Assembly (NCBI GenBank): GCA_002470465.1
Contig: DKMD01000019.1
Location: 124,001 to 188,000, forward strand
From: Pluralibacter sp. UBA7423
GTDB lineage: Bacteria > Pseudomonadota > Gammaproteobacteria > Enterobacterales > Enterobacteriaceae
DNA: 64,000 bases
Direction of reading: 5' to 3'
A program made the position numbers and the translations under genes. This document shows positions 37,935 through 47,546 of this stretch, one piece after another; position 1 is the first letter of the stretch; every line of letters begins with the position of its first letter. The notes beneath the pieces are model-generated. The model ran no database searches and was not told where the DNA came from. It was given only the letters and a program-made list of their open reading frames with translations.

Positions 37935-39206
37935 TTAACGCATCCGGTACCCCGCCGCGTACGCCGCAGGTAAATCCACGCGCTGCCAGAACTGCTGTTC
38001 AGACGTCAGGCCAGAGAGCGGATACCCGGCAGGCAGCGCCGTTTTCACCATCAGCGTGCGTCGTTGTTCTGCTGACAGCTTCGGCAGCGCGCTTTCCAGC
38101 AGCACTTCCGCGCCCTGCGGGACCCTCAGCAAAGGGCCCTCTCCTTTTTGCTGCGGCAAATCATACGTCATCGTGAAGCGATAAAAACGCTGCATCGCCG
38201 GGTCACGGTACGGATCGTCCTTGCCGTCCTTTTTCGCGCATTCAGCAAGCGAAATACCGCACTCTTTGGCCAGCGCGGCGCGCAGCTGATCGCGTGCCTC
38301 ATTGAACAGCGCCCTGTATTTTACGTCATTGAGATAAAACGCCACGTTGCTCTGGGCAACCATTCGCGAGCCCATGATATCCAGTGGATAGTGCACGCCC
38401 AGCACGATGCGGGAATAGCCGTAGCGCGCCCCGCGTACCACCAGCGCGTCATAGCGCTCCGGCAGCATCTGCGCCAGCAGCAGCGCATCGGTCACACCGG
38501 TGTTGGTGTGCCCGCTCGGGAACGAGCCGCCGCCAGCGGTATAGGGCTTATTGTCTTTCACCACGGTATCGTCCGGTACCAGGTGAATCGTATTCCCCTG
38601 CGCGAGGAAAGGTCGCGCGTAGTTAAAGTGTTTTTTTGCCGCGCCGGTACTCACTTCACTGGCCTTGATAAGCGCTGCCGCTTTGCTCAGTTCACCTTTG
38701 TCATAGGCCGCGAGAAACGCTTTGCCCAGGCTCGGTCCCAGCGCATCGCTGAGGAAATAGAGATAGCTAATCCCTTCCGCATCGGCCAGCGCCTGATGCC
38801 TTGTGGCGGCGAGTGCATCGCGATTAATTTCAGTCACCGTTTGCAGGCTGGCGGCAAGCGTTGAGTCAGGTAGCGAGCTGAACGCTGAAAGCAGCGCAAT
38901 ACCGGCCTGCTGGCGGGCTTTAGTCTGGAAATCGTAGCCGCTGGCCTTGAGCCAGGCGATATCCGCCTGCGTGGCGGATTGCTTCGCCTTCTCCAGTTCA
39001 TCGCGACTTAACTCAGATGCACTGCCCTTCAGCGCATTACGCAGGGCCGCAAGCGACTGACTTTCCAGCGCATCGAACGCCTGGCTGTTGGCCGCAGGCG
39101 TCACGGAGGCGGCAAGCTGCGCGGCAGCGTCTGGCGTCATCTCTTTTGCCAGTGCGGGCAGGGAGAGCAACATCGTCAGAGCCAAAAACGAGTAACGTGA
39201 TTTCAT
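37935..39206 (-). CDS. Periplasmic class A (PAP2-type) acid phosphatase
   Basis: 423 residues with a signal peptide (MKSRYSFLALTMLLSLPALA). The three PAP2 motifs are present in order: K-x6-RP (KKHFNYARP), PSGH (GGSFPSGHT) and SR-x5-H-x3-D (YSRIVLGVHYPLD), so it should be an active histidine phosphatase. It is much longer than PhoC/PhoN (about 250 residues): an Ala/Ser-rich N-terminal extension of about 130 residues and a C-terminal part of about 100 are of unknown role. It is not found between prlC and rlmJ in E. coli K-12. Confidence 0.9.
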   Translation of the reverse strand: MKSRYSFLALTMLLSLPALAKEMTPDAAAQLAASVTPAANSQAFDALESQSLAALRNALKGSASELSRDELEKAKQSATQADIAWLKASGYDFQTKARQQAGIALLSAFSSLPDSTLAASLQTVTEINRDALAATRHQALADAEGISYLYFLSDALGPSLGKAFLAAYDKGELSKAAALIKASEVSTGAAKKHFNYARPFLAQGNTIHLVPDDTVVKDNKPYTAGGGSFPSGHTNTGVTDALLLAQMLPERYDALVVRGARYGYSRIVLGVHYPLDIMGSRMVAQSNVAFYLNDVKYRALFNEARDQLRAALAKECGISLAECAKKDGKDDPYRDPAMQRFYRFTMTYDLPQQKGEGPLLRVPQGAEVLLESALPKLSAEQRRTLMVKTALPAGYPLSGLTSEQQFWQRVDLPAAYAAGYRMR

Positions 39207-39363
39207 ATTTTTATCCTGGATTCAATCGATTACCCGACGCTAGCGCATCCATTTGACACCTTTATGACAGCCCCGCTCGCCCCCGCCTTCAGCATCAGCG
39301 GTAATCCACCGCAATCTGCGGTAAACTGTCGGCATCGTTTATTATTTCGGAACATCCGCCTCC

Positions 39364-40206
39364 ATGCTCAGTTATCGCCACAGCTTCCACGCCGGCAACC
39401 ATGCCGACGTCCTCAAACACACCGTCCAGAGCCTGATCATTGAATCGCTGAAAGAGAAAGAAAAACCGTTTCTCTATCTCGATACCCACGCGGGCGCCGG
39501 GCGTTATCAGCTGAGCAGCGAGCACGCCGAGCGCACTGGCGAATACATGGAAGGCATCGCCCGCATCTGGCAGCAGGACGATTTACCGGCTGAATTAGAG
39601 CCGTACATCGGCGTGGTACAGCACTTCAACCGCAGCGGCCAGCTGCGCTACTACCCGGGTTCACCGCTGATTGCGCGTCAGCTGATGCGCGAGCAGGACA
39701 GCCTGGAACTGACCGAACTGCACCCGAGCGACTTCCCGCTGCTGCGCTCTGAGTTCCAGAAAGACGATCGCGCCCGCGTGGCAAAAGCCGATGGCTATCA
39801 GCAGCTGAAAGCTAAGCTGCCGCCAGCTTCGCGCCGCGGCCTGATTCTGATCGACCCGCCGTATGAGATGAAAACCGACTATCAGGCGGTGGTCTCCGGC
39901 ATCAGCGAAGGTTACAAGCGCTTCGCCACCGGCACCTATGCGCTGTGGTACCCGGTCGTTCTGCGTGCGCAAATCAAACGCATGATCAAAGATCTCGAAG
40001 CCACCGGCATTCGCCGCATCCTGCAAATTGAACTGGCGGTGCGTCCGGACAGCGACCAGCGTGGCATGACCGCTTCGGGCATGATTGTCATCAACCCGCC
40101 GTGGAAGCTCGAACAGCAGATGAACAACGTGCTGCCGTGGCTGCACAAAAAGCTGGTGCCGGCCGGCACGGGTCACGCCACCGTCAGCTGGATTGTGCCG
40201 GAGTAA
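39364..40206 (+). CDS. rlmJ: 23S rRNA m6A2030 methyltransferase RlmJ
   Basis: 280 residues. N-terminal [18 protein letters not shown] carries conserved SAM-site residues, and LIDPPYE is the N6-adenine catalytic motif. Methylates A2030 in 23S rRNA. Upstream of gor with 70 bases between, as in E. coli. Confidence 0.97.
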   Translation: MLSYRHSFHAGNHADVLKHTVQSLIIESLKEKEKPFLYLDTHAGAGRYQLSSEHAERTGEYMEGIARIWQQDDLPAELEPYIGVVQHFNRSGQLRYYPGSPLIARQLMREQDSLELTELHPSDFPLLRSEFQKDDRARVAKADGYQQLKAKLPPASRRGLILIDPPYEMKTDYQAVVSGISEGYKRFATGTYALWYPVVLRAQIKRMIKDLEATGIRRILQIELAVRPDSDQRGMTASGMIVINPPWKLEQQMNNVLPWLHKKLVPAGTGHATVSWIVPE

Positions 40207-40276
40207 TCGCAACCATCGGTGGAACCTATGGATTCCAGGTATACAATCGCGGCAATCAACGATTAAGGAAGAAGCT

Positions 40277-41629
40277 ATGACTAAGCATTATGACTACATC
40301 GCCATCGGCGGCGGCAGCGGCGGTATCGCCTCAATCAACCGTGCGGCCATGTACGGCCAGAAGTGTGCGCTGATTGAAGCCAAAGAGCTCGGCGGCACCT
40401 GCGTAAACGTTGGCTGCGTACCGAAAAAGGTGATGTGGCATGCCGCGCAGATCCGCGAAGCCATCCATATGTATGGCCCGGACTACGGCTTCGATACCAC
40501 CCTTAATCACTTCGACTGGAACAAGCTGGTCTCCAGCCGCAGCGCCTATATCGACCGCATCCACACCTCGTACGACACCGTGCTGGGTAAAAACAAAGTG
40601 GACGTGATCAAAGGCTTCGCTCGTTTCGTGGATGCTAAAACCATCGAAGTAAACGGTGAAACCCTGACCGCAGACCATATCCTGATCGCCACCGGCGGCC
40701 GTCCGAGCCACCCGGACATTCCGGGCGTGGAACACGGTATCGACTCTGATGGCTTCTTCGAGCTGCCTGCTCTGCCAAAACGCGTTGCCGTCGTTGGCGC
40801 AGGCTATATCGCCGTCGAACTGGCGGGGGTGATCAACGGTCTGGGCGCGGAAACGCACCTGTTCGTGCGTAAGCATGCGCCGCTGCGCAGCTTCGATCCT
40901 CTGATTGTCGAAACGCTGGTTGAGGTGATGAACGCCGAAGGTCCGCAGCTGCACACCCATGCGGTGCCGAAATCCGTGGTGAAAAACGCCGACGGCAGCC
41001 TGACGCTGACCCTGGAAGACGGCAAAACGTTTGAAGTCGATTGCCTGATCTGGGCGATTGGCCGCGAGCCGGAAACCAACAACTTCAACCTCGGCGTCAC
41101 CAGCGTGAAAACCAACGACAAAGGCTACATTATTGTCGATAAGTTCCAGAACACCAGCGTGCCGGGTATCTACGCCGTGGGCGATAACACCGGTGCGGTG
41201 GAATTGACTCCGGTAGCGGTTGCCGCTGGCCGTCGCCTGTCCGAGCGCCTGTTTAACAACAAGCCGGACGAGCATCTCGACTACAGCAATATCCCGACCG
41301 TCGTGTTCAGCCACCCGCCAATTGGCACCGTGGGTCTGACCGAACCGCAGGCGCGCGAGCAGTATGGCGATGACGCCGTGAAGGTTTATAAATCTTCCTT
41401 CACCGCGATGTATACCGCCGTGACCTCTCACCGCCAGCCGTGCCGTATGAAGCTGGTGTGCGTGGGCCCGGAAGAGAAAATCGTCGGCATTCATGGAATC
41501 GGCTTTGGCATGGATGAGATCCTGCAGGGCTTCGCCGTAGCACTCAAAATGGGTGCAACCAAGAAAGACTTCGACAACACCGTGGCGATCCACCCGACCG
41601 CAGCGGAAGAGTTTGTGACGATGCGTTAA
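40277..41629 (+). CDS. gor: Glutathione reductase
   Basis: 450 residues from ATG 40277 (AAGGAAGAAGCT upstream), as in E. coli; the longer frame from 40193 overlaps rlmJ and lacks a ribosome site. FAD motif [13 protein letters not shown], redox-active disulfide [18 protein letters not shown] motif [12 protein letters not shown], and the C-terminal HPTAAEE with the catalytic His-Glu. NADPH-dependent reduction of oxidised glutathione in the cytosol. Confidence 0.98.
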   Translation: MTKHYDYIAIGGGSGGIASINRAAMYGQKCALIEAKELGGTCVNVGCVPKKVMWHAAQIREAIHMYGPDYGFDTTLNHFDWNKLVSSRSAYIDRIHTSYDTVLGKNKVDVIKGFARFVDAKTIEVNGETLTADHILIATGGRPSHPDIPGVEHGIDSDGFFELPALPKRVAVVGAGYIAVELAGVINGLGAETHLFVRKHAPLRSFDPLIVETLVEVMNAEGPQLHTHAVPKSVVKNADGSLTLTLEDGKTFEVDCLIWAIGREPETNNFNLGVTSVKTNDKGYIIVDKFQNTSVPGIYAVGDNTGAVELTPVAVAAGRRLSERLFNNKPDEHLDYSNIPTVVFSHPPIGTVGLTEPQAREQYGDDAVKVYKSSFTAMYTAVTSHRQPCRMKLVCVGPEEKIVGIHGIGFGMDEILQGFAVALKMGATKKDFDNTVAIHPTAAEEFVTMR

Positions 41630-41648
41630 GTTGCGCATCTCCTGGAGT

Positions 41649-41677
41649 CAAAAAGGCCAGCGTCAGCTGGCTTTTTT
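41649..41677 (+). terminator. Rho-independent terminator of gor
   Basis: AAAAAGGCCAGC, four bases, GCTGGC followed by TTTTTT. Also readable on the minus strand for the marR gene. Confidence 0.88.
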
Positions 41678-41701
41678 ATTGCTGATGACCCTGCACCGCC
41701 T

Positions 41702-42115
41702 TCACTCAGAGTGAAAACGGGCCATTAATTCAGAAAGAAGTGGCCCGACCCGACGCAGTTCATCCAGATGCGCTGAGCTCAGCGCTGACAGTAGCTTCTC
41801 TGCCTGTTCCGTCAGCCCCAACGCCATTTTTCGCTGATCTTCCGCACAATCGATACGGTAAATCAGATTGAGCTCTTCCAGGCGCTTTACCAGCCCGGAC
41901 GTACTGTGCGGCTGTAAAATAAGCCTTTCCGCCAAAAGACCAATGGTCATTTTCCCGGCCTCGGCCCCTTTAATCGCCAGCAGCGCCTGATGCTGCTGCG
42001 GGGTCAGGCCAGCCTGTTTTGCTTCCCTTTCACTGAACGCCAGAAACTGTCTTAAGGTGGCCCGGAAGTCCGCCAGCGCGACATAGTCCGTTTCTGTCAT
42101 TTCCCGTTTTCCCAT
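41702..42115 (-). CDS. MarR family transcriptional regulator
   Basis: 137 residues. Winged helix from about 35 to 110: LTPQQHQALLAIKG, recognition helix region QPHSTSGLVKRLEELNLI, wing RIDCAEDQRKMALGLT. No characteristic cysteine pair for redox sensing. A perfect 23-base palindrome lies 24 bases upstream of its start, so autorepression is likely. It is divergent from the YdeP-like oxidoreductase 427 bases away, its probable target. Confidence 0.88.
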   Translation of the reverse strand: MGKREMTETDYVALADFRATLRQFLAFSEREAKQAGLTPQQHQALLAIKGAEAGKMTIGLLAERLILQPHSTSGLVKRLEELNLIYRIDCAEDQRKMALGLTEQAEKLLSALSSAHLDELRRVGPLLSELMARFHSE

Positions 42116-42138
42116 ATTTAACTCACCGTAACGTTGAT

Positions 42139-42161
42139 TTTATATCGCATTGCGATATAAA
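42139..42161. promoter_or_regulatory. Perfect 23-base palindrome, probable MarR operator
   Basis: TTTATATCGCA, one T, TGCGATATAAA: both 11-base arms match exactly. It lies in the marR promoter, about 380 bases before ydeP. Confidence 0.75.
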
Positions 42162-42297
42162 TTACTTTCCTCTGGCACAGTCATGGCCTGAAAATGAACT
42201 TCCCCAACCCCGAATTGTAAGCCTGCAAGCCAAAGAGTCTACCTCCGGTTGGGTATAACAGAAATGCTGCCATTTCTGCATTAAGGATTTATTTGTG

Positions 42298-42384
42298 ATG
42301 AATAAAACCGACCCTATTTTGTCGGAATCCTTATTAGTTAGTTTGTTATTTCTGACACATGCAGTGAATTGTATCCGGATGTAA
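42298..42384 (+). CDS. Candidate 28-residue ORF in the marR-ydeP gap
   Basis: ATG 42298 (or GTG 42295) follows TTAAGGATT; the frame ends at TAA 42382. The peptide starts MNKTDPILSESLLVSLLFL and has one short hydrophobic stretch. The hairpin CCGGATG/CATCCGG (42376-42392) covers its stop codon. It could be a small membrane peptide or a leader affecting the downstream genes. Not recognised. Confidence 0.3.
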   Translation: MNKTDPILSESLLVSLLFLTHAVNCIRM

Positions 42385-42422
42385 TCATCCGGACGCCAGA
42401 ATTATAAATCATCGTGACTCAC

Positions 42423-42536
42423 ATGGCTGAAGATATCCCCTCTTCGGCAAGGCTTTCTGCGCCCAAATATCGGTGGACGGTTATTTCCTTTGCCCTAATC
42501 CCGGCGCGGCAAGGGCTTATTACTCTTAGGTGGTAA
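42423..42536 (+). CDS. Candidate 37-residue ORF ending 5 bases before ydeP
   Basis: Frame MAEDIPSSARLSAPKYRWTV continuing to LITLRW, stop at 42534-42536. The start resembles the cytoplasmic N-terminus and first helix of an MFS transporter, so it may be the remnant of a deleted drug-efflux gene that a MarR protein would normally control. It may also be a coupled leader, as its end covers the ydeP ribosome site. The ribosome site of its own ATG is weak. Confidence 0.28.
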   Translation: MAEDIPSSARLSAPKYRWTVISFALIPARQGLITLRW

Positions 42537-42541
42537 AATAA

Positions 42542-44830
42542 ATGAAAGAAAATAAACAACGTCTTAGTCATTATGACGGCGCTGCCGGCGGTTGGGGTGC
42601 GGTTATCGCCTGTGCCACTCAGGTAATAAGCCAGAAAGCCCCCGTCAGAGACACCATTGCCCTCTTTAAAATGAACCAGGTGAAGGGGTTTGACTGCCCC
42701 GGATGCGCCTGGCCCGATCCGGACCATCGCTCGCCTATGGAGCTGTGCGAAAATGGCGTGAAAGCCGTCTCGTGGGAAACCACCAGCAAAAAAGTAACAC
42801 CTGAATTTTTTGCAGCTCATCCGGTGCAGGCGCTCTGGAAACAAAGCGATTATGAGCTTGAGCAACACGGACGCCTGACGCATCCGATGAAGTACGACAT
42901 TACCACCGACACCTGGCAGCCCATCGACTGGGAAACGGCTTTTAACGAAATTGGCAAGACGCTGCGCCAGCTTCAGCCGGAACAGGTTGAATTTTATACC
43001 TCCGGGCGCACCTCCAACGAAGCCGCGTTCCTCTACCAGCTCTTTGCCCGCGAATACGGCACCAACAATTTTCCCGACTGTTCCAACATGTGCCATAGCC
43101 CTACCGGCAAGGGATTAGGCGAGTCAATCGGCATCGGCAAAGGCACGGTTGAGCTAAGCGACTTTGAAGCCGCCGATCTGGTGATTTGCGTGGGCCACAA
43201 CCCCGGCACCAATCACCCTCGTATGCTGGCAACGCTGCGTGAAGTGGCACGGCGAGGCGGGAAAATTGTCTCGGTGAATCCCCTGCGTGAACGCGGCCTC
43301 GAGCGTTTCAGCTTCCCGCAGTCCCCTACCGATATGCTGCTTGGCGGGTCAACGGAGATTTCCAATGACCATTTCCAGATCCGTATCGGTGGCGATGCCT
43401 GGTTCTTCCGCGGCGTAATGAAAGCAATGATAGAGCATGACGATGAGAGCCAGAAAAATGGAACGCCGGCGATTATCGATCATGGATTTATCGCCGCCCA
43501 GACCCTCGGCTATGAAGCACTCCGTGAGAGCATCGATGCGCTGGAGTGGTCACAAATCGAGTCAGGCGCGGGCGTAACCCGGGAAGAGATCGTCCATTTT
43601 GCGGAGATCTACACCGCTCACCAAAAAGTGATTGTCTGCTATGGCCTTGGGATCACCCAGCATCGCAACGGCACGCAAAATGTTCAGCAGCTGATTAATC
43701 TGCTGCTGTTACGCGGCAATATGGGCCGGGAAGGCGCAGGGATTTGTCCGCTGCGCGGCCACTCCAACGTGCAGGGCGACCGAAGCGTCGGCATCAATGA
43801 AGAGCCGAGTGAAGATTTTAACCTCAGCCTGGAAAAGCATTTCGGGATTAAAGTACCGCGCAAGCACGGCCATTCGTCAGTGGACAGCATCCGGGCCTTT
43901 GAACGTGGAGACTCGCGCGCGCTGATCTGCATGGGCGGCAACCTTGCGGTCGCGATGCCCGATCCGCTGCGTACCTTCCCGGCAATCCGTAAGCTCGAGC
44001 TTCAGGTCCATGTGGCGACCAAGCTCAACCGCTCACATCTGCTGGCCGCCAAAAACAGCTATCTGCTGCCGGCGCTGGGGCGCACGGAACGCGACATACA
44101 GCAGGCGGGCATTCAGTCGGTGACAGTGGAAGATTCCATGAGCATGGTCCACGCCTCTACCGGCTCCCTGAAGCCAGCCTCTCCATGGCTAATGTCCGAA
44201 CCGGCGATTGTCGCGGGCCTTGCCAAAGCCACGCTGCCGCAGAGCCCGATTAACTGGAAAGCGCTGTCAGGCGATTATCGTCTGATTCGCAACGCTATTG
44301 AGGCAGTGATCCCCGAGTTTTATGACTACAATCAGCGCATTGAAGCACCCGGCGGCTTCCGTCTGGATAACCCGGCTTCACGCGGTGAATATCGCACCGC
44401 GACAGGGAAAGCCATGTTTATTCCGTGTACCACGGAAGCCATTGATGACCAGGGATTACCTCCGGGGCACCTGGTACTGGCCACCATCCGCAGTCACGAC
44501 CAGTACAACACAACCATCTACGGAATGAACGACCGCTACCGTGGCGTTACCGGTCGACGGGATGTGGTTTTCCTCAGCGCCAATGAGGCTCGTGTACGCG
44601 GGCTCAAACAAGGGGATGTCGTCAATGTGGCGGCCTTAAACGAAAAAGGTGAAATCAGCGAAGAGCGTACGCTGCCTGACCAGACCGTGCATATTGTCTC
44701 CATGGCGGTGGGCTCCATAGCGGCTTATCTTCCTGAAGCCAATATTTTGCTCTCGCTGGATGCGGTGGATGAGCAAAGCATGACGCCAGCTTATAAAAGC
44801 GTACCGGTACTAATAACGAAGAAAAATTAG
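42542..44830 (+). CDS. ydeP: YdeP/FdhF-family molybdopterin oxidoreductase
   Basis: 762 residues, homologous along its full length to E. coli YdeP (759, acid-resistance-associated). Near the N-terminus GFDCPGCAWPDP provides cysteines. Further on, TSGRTSNEAAFLYQLFAREYG, GHNPGTNHPRMLATL, GICPLRGHSNVQGDRSVG and the C-terminal SHDQYNTTIYGM form the bis-MGD-binding fold. The classical N-terminal CxxCxxxC 4Fe-4S site of FdhF is not fully conserved. No Tat signal, so cytoplasmic. Substrate unknown. AGGTGG eight bases before ATG. Probably controlled by the divergent MarR protein. Confidence 0.9.
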   Translation: MKENKQRLSHYDGAAGGWGAVIACATQVISQKAPVRDTIALFKMNQVKGFDCPGCAWPDPDHRSPMELCENGVKAVSWETTSKKVTPEFFAAHPVQALWKQSDYELEQHGRLTHPMKYDITTDTWQPIDWETAFNEIGKTLRQLQPEQVEFYTSGRTSNEAAFLYQLFAREYGTNNFPDCSNMCHSPTGKGLGESIGIGKGTVELSDFEAADLVICVGHNPGTNHPRMLATLREVARRGGKIVSVNPLRERGLERFSFPQSPTDMLLGGSTEISNDHFQIRIGGDAWFFRGVMKAMIEHDDESQKNGTPAIIDHGFIAAQTLGYEALRESIDALEWSQIESGAGVTREEIVHFAEIYTAHQKVIVCYGLGITQHRNGTQNVQQLINLLLLRGNMGREGAGICPLRGHSNVQGDRSVGINEEPSEDFNLSLEKHFGIKVPRKHGHSSVDSIRAFERGDSRALICMGGNLAVAMPDPLRTFPAIRKLELQVHVATKLNRSHLLAAKNSYLLPALGRTERDIQQAGIQSVTVEDSMSMVHASTGSLKPASPWLMSEPAIVAGLAKATLPQSPINWKALSGDYRLIRNAIEAVIPEFYDYNQRIEAPGGFRLDNPASRGEYRTATGKAMFIPCTTEAIDDQGLPPGHLVLATIRSHDQYNTTIYGMNDRYRGVTGRRDVVFLSANEARVRGLKQGDVVNVAALNEKGEISEERTLPDQTVHIVSMAVGSIAAYLPEANILLSLDAVDEQSMTPAYKSVPVLITKKN

Positions 44831-44837
44831 GCGATTA

Positions 44838-45583
44838 TCAGGGCACAAGATGTTTGAGCATCGCGTGCCCAACGTAATTACTCCAGTTAAAGCCGTTCTG
44901 TAAAACCACCACCGCGTTCTGGTTGGCCTTATCAAAACCGATATAGCTGGAATAACCGCCGATATAACCGACCTGATAAGTGATTTTTTGTTGCCCGTAG
45001 GTGTCGGTTATCCAGGCAATATTGGCGGCTTCTTTTTCGCGTGGGAAATAATCGACGGTGACATCGCGGAAGGCTTTATTGAGTGTCGCATCTTTCGTCG
45101 GCGAGAAATGAGCCCGGGTATATTCAATCAGATCGCGCGCATCGCTATAAAGACTCGCCGCACCAACCATATTATTGCTGAACTGCCAGTCCGGGGTTAA
45201 CGCACCGCGAGGAATGAACTTCGGCTGATCTCCGGCGTGCCCCAATGCCCGCAGCGGGAAGGCGCGCAGGGTTTCGGGGCGAAAACTGGCATTCCTCATG
45301 CCGAGCGGCTGGAAGACCTTTTGCGCGGCTAACGCGTCTATGGATTGCCCGGTCTGATATTTCAGAAGGTAGCCGGGCCGTTGTGCTCAATCACCGTCAC
45401 CACCATCCCGGACACCTGTTTGCTGCGCATATATTCGCCAACAAGTTCGTCAACGGACAGCGCCCGGCCATTTTGCGCAAGCTGCTTCACTTCACTGGAA
45501 GGCATGTTCATTTGCGACAGCGTGCCGGAGCAGCCGGAGAGCAAAACGCACGTCATCAGCCCAGGGAGTAATAACCCTTTCAA
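44838..45583 (-). pseudogene. Beta-lactamase-fold serine hydrolase lipoprotein, broken by an internal deletion
   Basis: The N-terminal fragment begins at a likely TTG (45583, AAGG upstream) or further up to ATG 45667. It has a lipoprotein signal (LMTCVLLSGC) and reads to SGMVVTVIEHNGPATF, then stops at 45362. In the next frame, starting at the same place, the sequence continues GYLLKYQTGQSIDAL through FQPLGMRNASF to a normal C-terminus HLVP at 44838. Intact family members have 100-200 residues between these blocks, including the SxxK nucleophile and YxN motif. Both are absent. This is an internal deletion that also shifts the frame, centred on a short CCCGGC. No product with hydrolase activity is possible. 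Confidence 0.82.
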
Positions 45584-45888
45584 TGCGAACCTTCCCGTTG
45601 AGTCAAAGGCATCATGTGCGCTGGTCTGTGGAGGGCAGACCTTATCGATATTCACGCTTTGTTGCAAAGTGAAAGCTCTGAAAGTGAGAGGGCGGCTTTT
45701 CGCAACCGTTTCACCGATTTTTTCTTAAAAAACGGCGCGTTATCGGAAACAAGTGCTGAGAAAAAAAGCACATAAACGTGACTAAGAGCACGCTTTTCCC
45801 TCCTGAGACCGAAGCGAATGACTACGCTTAATTAAGCACCAATATTATGGCACCTTAGTTTTGACGTTATCCGGAGGTTTTTATCGCT

Positions 45889-47541
45889 ATGCTCAACCAG
45901 AAATTACGTAACCCGGACACCGACGAAGTGCAGGCCATCGAGCCTGAGCTCAGCTATCTCACGGATCCGTGCGAGTTAAAACTGGATGACATATCCGAGG
46001 TCGAGCCCGAACCGGAGATGATAGAGGGGATGCCCGCCTCCGATGCGCTGACGCCCGCCGACCGTTACCTTGAGCTGTTTGAACGCGTGCAGAAAGCGCG
46101 GATCTTCACTGACAGCAAAACCTTCCCCGACTGCGCGCCGAAAATGGATCCGCTGGACGTTCTGATCCGCTTTCGCCAACGGAAACGCCAGCCCGGTTTT
46201 GATCTGCGGGCGTTTGTTGAGGAGCATTTCTGGCTGCCGGCGACGGACGGCGATCTGTACGTCTCCAATCCCAACAGCACGCTGAAAGAGCACATCGACA
46301 CGCTCTGGTCAGTGCTGACCCGAGAGCCGCAGGATCATATTCCGTGGTCTTCCCTGCTGGCGCTGCCCCAGGCCTATATCGTCCCGGGCGGACGCTTCAG
46401 CGAAACCTATTACTGGGATTCCTACTTCACCATGCTCGGACTGGCGGAAAGCGGCCGCGAAGATCTGCTTAAGTGCATGGCAGATAACTTCGCCTGGATG
46501 ATCGAGCGCTACGGTCATATTCCTAACGGAAACCGTACTTACTATCTCAGCCGCTCGCAGCCACCGGTGTTTGCCCTGATGGTGGAGCTGTTTGAAGAGG
46601 ACGGCGTGCGCGGGGCGAAGCGGTATCTGGACCACCTGAAGATGGAGTATGAGTTCTGGATGGACGGAGCAGGTAACCTGCTACCGAACCAGGCCTGGCG
46701 CCACGTGGTGCGCATGCCGGACGGCTCGCTGCTTAACCGCTACTGGGACGACCGCGACACGCCGCGCGACGAGTCCTGGGCTGAGGACGTTGAAACCGCC
46801 CGCCATTCTGGTCGCCCACCGAACGAGGTCTATCGCGATCTCCGTGCAGGTGCGGAATCCGGCTGGGACTACTCCTCCCGCTGGCTACGCGACAGCACAA
46901 GGCTTGCCAGTATCCGCACCACGCAGTTCATTCCCATCGATCTGAACGCGTTTTTGTTCAAGCTTGAAAATACGATTGCCAACATTTCCGGTGCGAAAGG
47001 CGACCGTGAAACCGAGGCGGAATTCCGCCATAAGGCCAGCGAGCGCCGGGCGGCGGTGACCCGCTATCTGTGGGATGACGAGCAAGGCTGCTATCGTGAT
47101 TACGACTGGCGGCGCGAACAATTAGGGCTGTTCTCTGCTGCCAGCGTGGTGCCGCTGTATGTCGGCATGGCGACGCATGAGCAGGCCGATAAGCTGGATA
47201 CAGCAGTGCGCACGCGCCTGCTGACGCAGGGCGGGATCCTCGCCACCGAGTACGAGAGCGGCGAACAGTGGGATTTCCCCAACGGCTGGGCGCCGCTGCA
47301 GTGGATGGCCATTCAGGGCTTTAAGCTCTACGGCAACGACGCTTTAGGCAATGAGATTGCCCGCAGCTGGCTGACCACCGTGAACCATTTTTATCAGCGC
47401 CATCATAAGCTGATTGAGAAATATCACATCGCCAGCAGCACGCCCCGCGAAGGGGGCGGTGGGGAATACCCGCTGCAGGACGGCTTCGGCTGGACCAACG
47501 GCGTGGTGCGCCGCCTGATGGGCCTCTATGGCGAACCGTGA
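45889..47541 (+). CDS. treF: Cytoplasmic trehalase TreF
   Basis: 550 residues (E. coli 549). Glycoside hydrolase family 37: signature 1 [15 protein letters not shown] near 165 and signature 2 [10 protein letters not shown] near 460 are intact, as is the Gly-rich [17 protein letters not shown] near the C-terminus. No signal peptide, and an acidic N-terminal extension of about 50 residues, both distinguishing it from periplasmic TreA. Hydrolyses trehalose to glucose. CCGGAGG ribosome site. Confidence 0.97.
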   Translation: MLNQKLRNPDTDEVQAIEPELSYLTDPCELKLDDISEVEPEPEMIEGMPASDALTPADRYLELFERVQKARIFTDSKTFPDCAPKMDPLDVLIRFRQRKRQPGFDLRAFVEEHFWLPATDGDLYVSNPNSTLKEHIDTLWSVLTREPQDHIPWSSLLALPQAYIVPGGRFSETYYWDSYFTMLGLAESGREDLLKCMADNFAWMIERYGHIPNGNRTYYLSRSQPPVFALMVELFEEDGVRGAKRYLDHLKMEYEFWMDGAGNLLPNQAWRHVVRMPDGSLLNRYWDDRDTPRDESWAEDVETARHSGRPPNEVYRDLRAGAESGWDYSSRWLRDSTRLASIRTTQFIPIDLNAFLFKLENTIANISGAKGDRETEAEFRHKASERRAAVTRYLWDDEQGCYRDYDWRREQLGLFSAASVVPLYVGMATHEQADKLDTAVRTRLLTQGGILATEYESGEQWDFPNGWAPLQWMAIQGFKLYGNDALGNEIARSWLTTVNHFYQRHHKLIEKYHIASSTPREGGGGEYPLQDGFGWTNGVVRRLMGLYGEP

Positions 47542-47546
47542 GTGAA

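Noticed and set aside
40331..41638. 435-codon minus-strand frame opposite gor
   Set aside because: Shadow frame; gor is complete and conserved on the other strand.
42419..43096. 225-codon minus-strand frame over the start of ydeP
   Set aside because: Overlaps the well-supported ydeP N-terminus and has no recognisable protein features.
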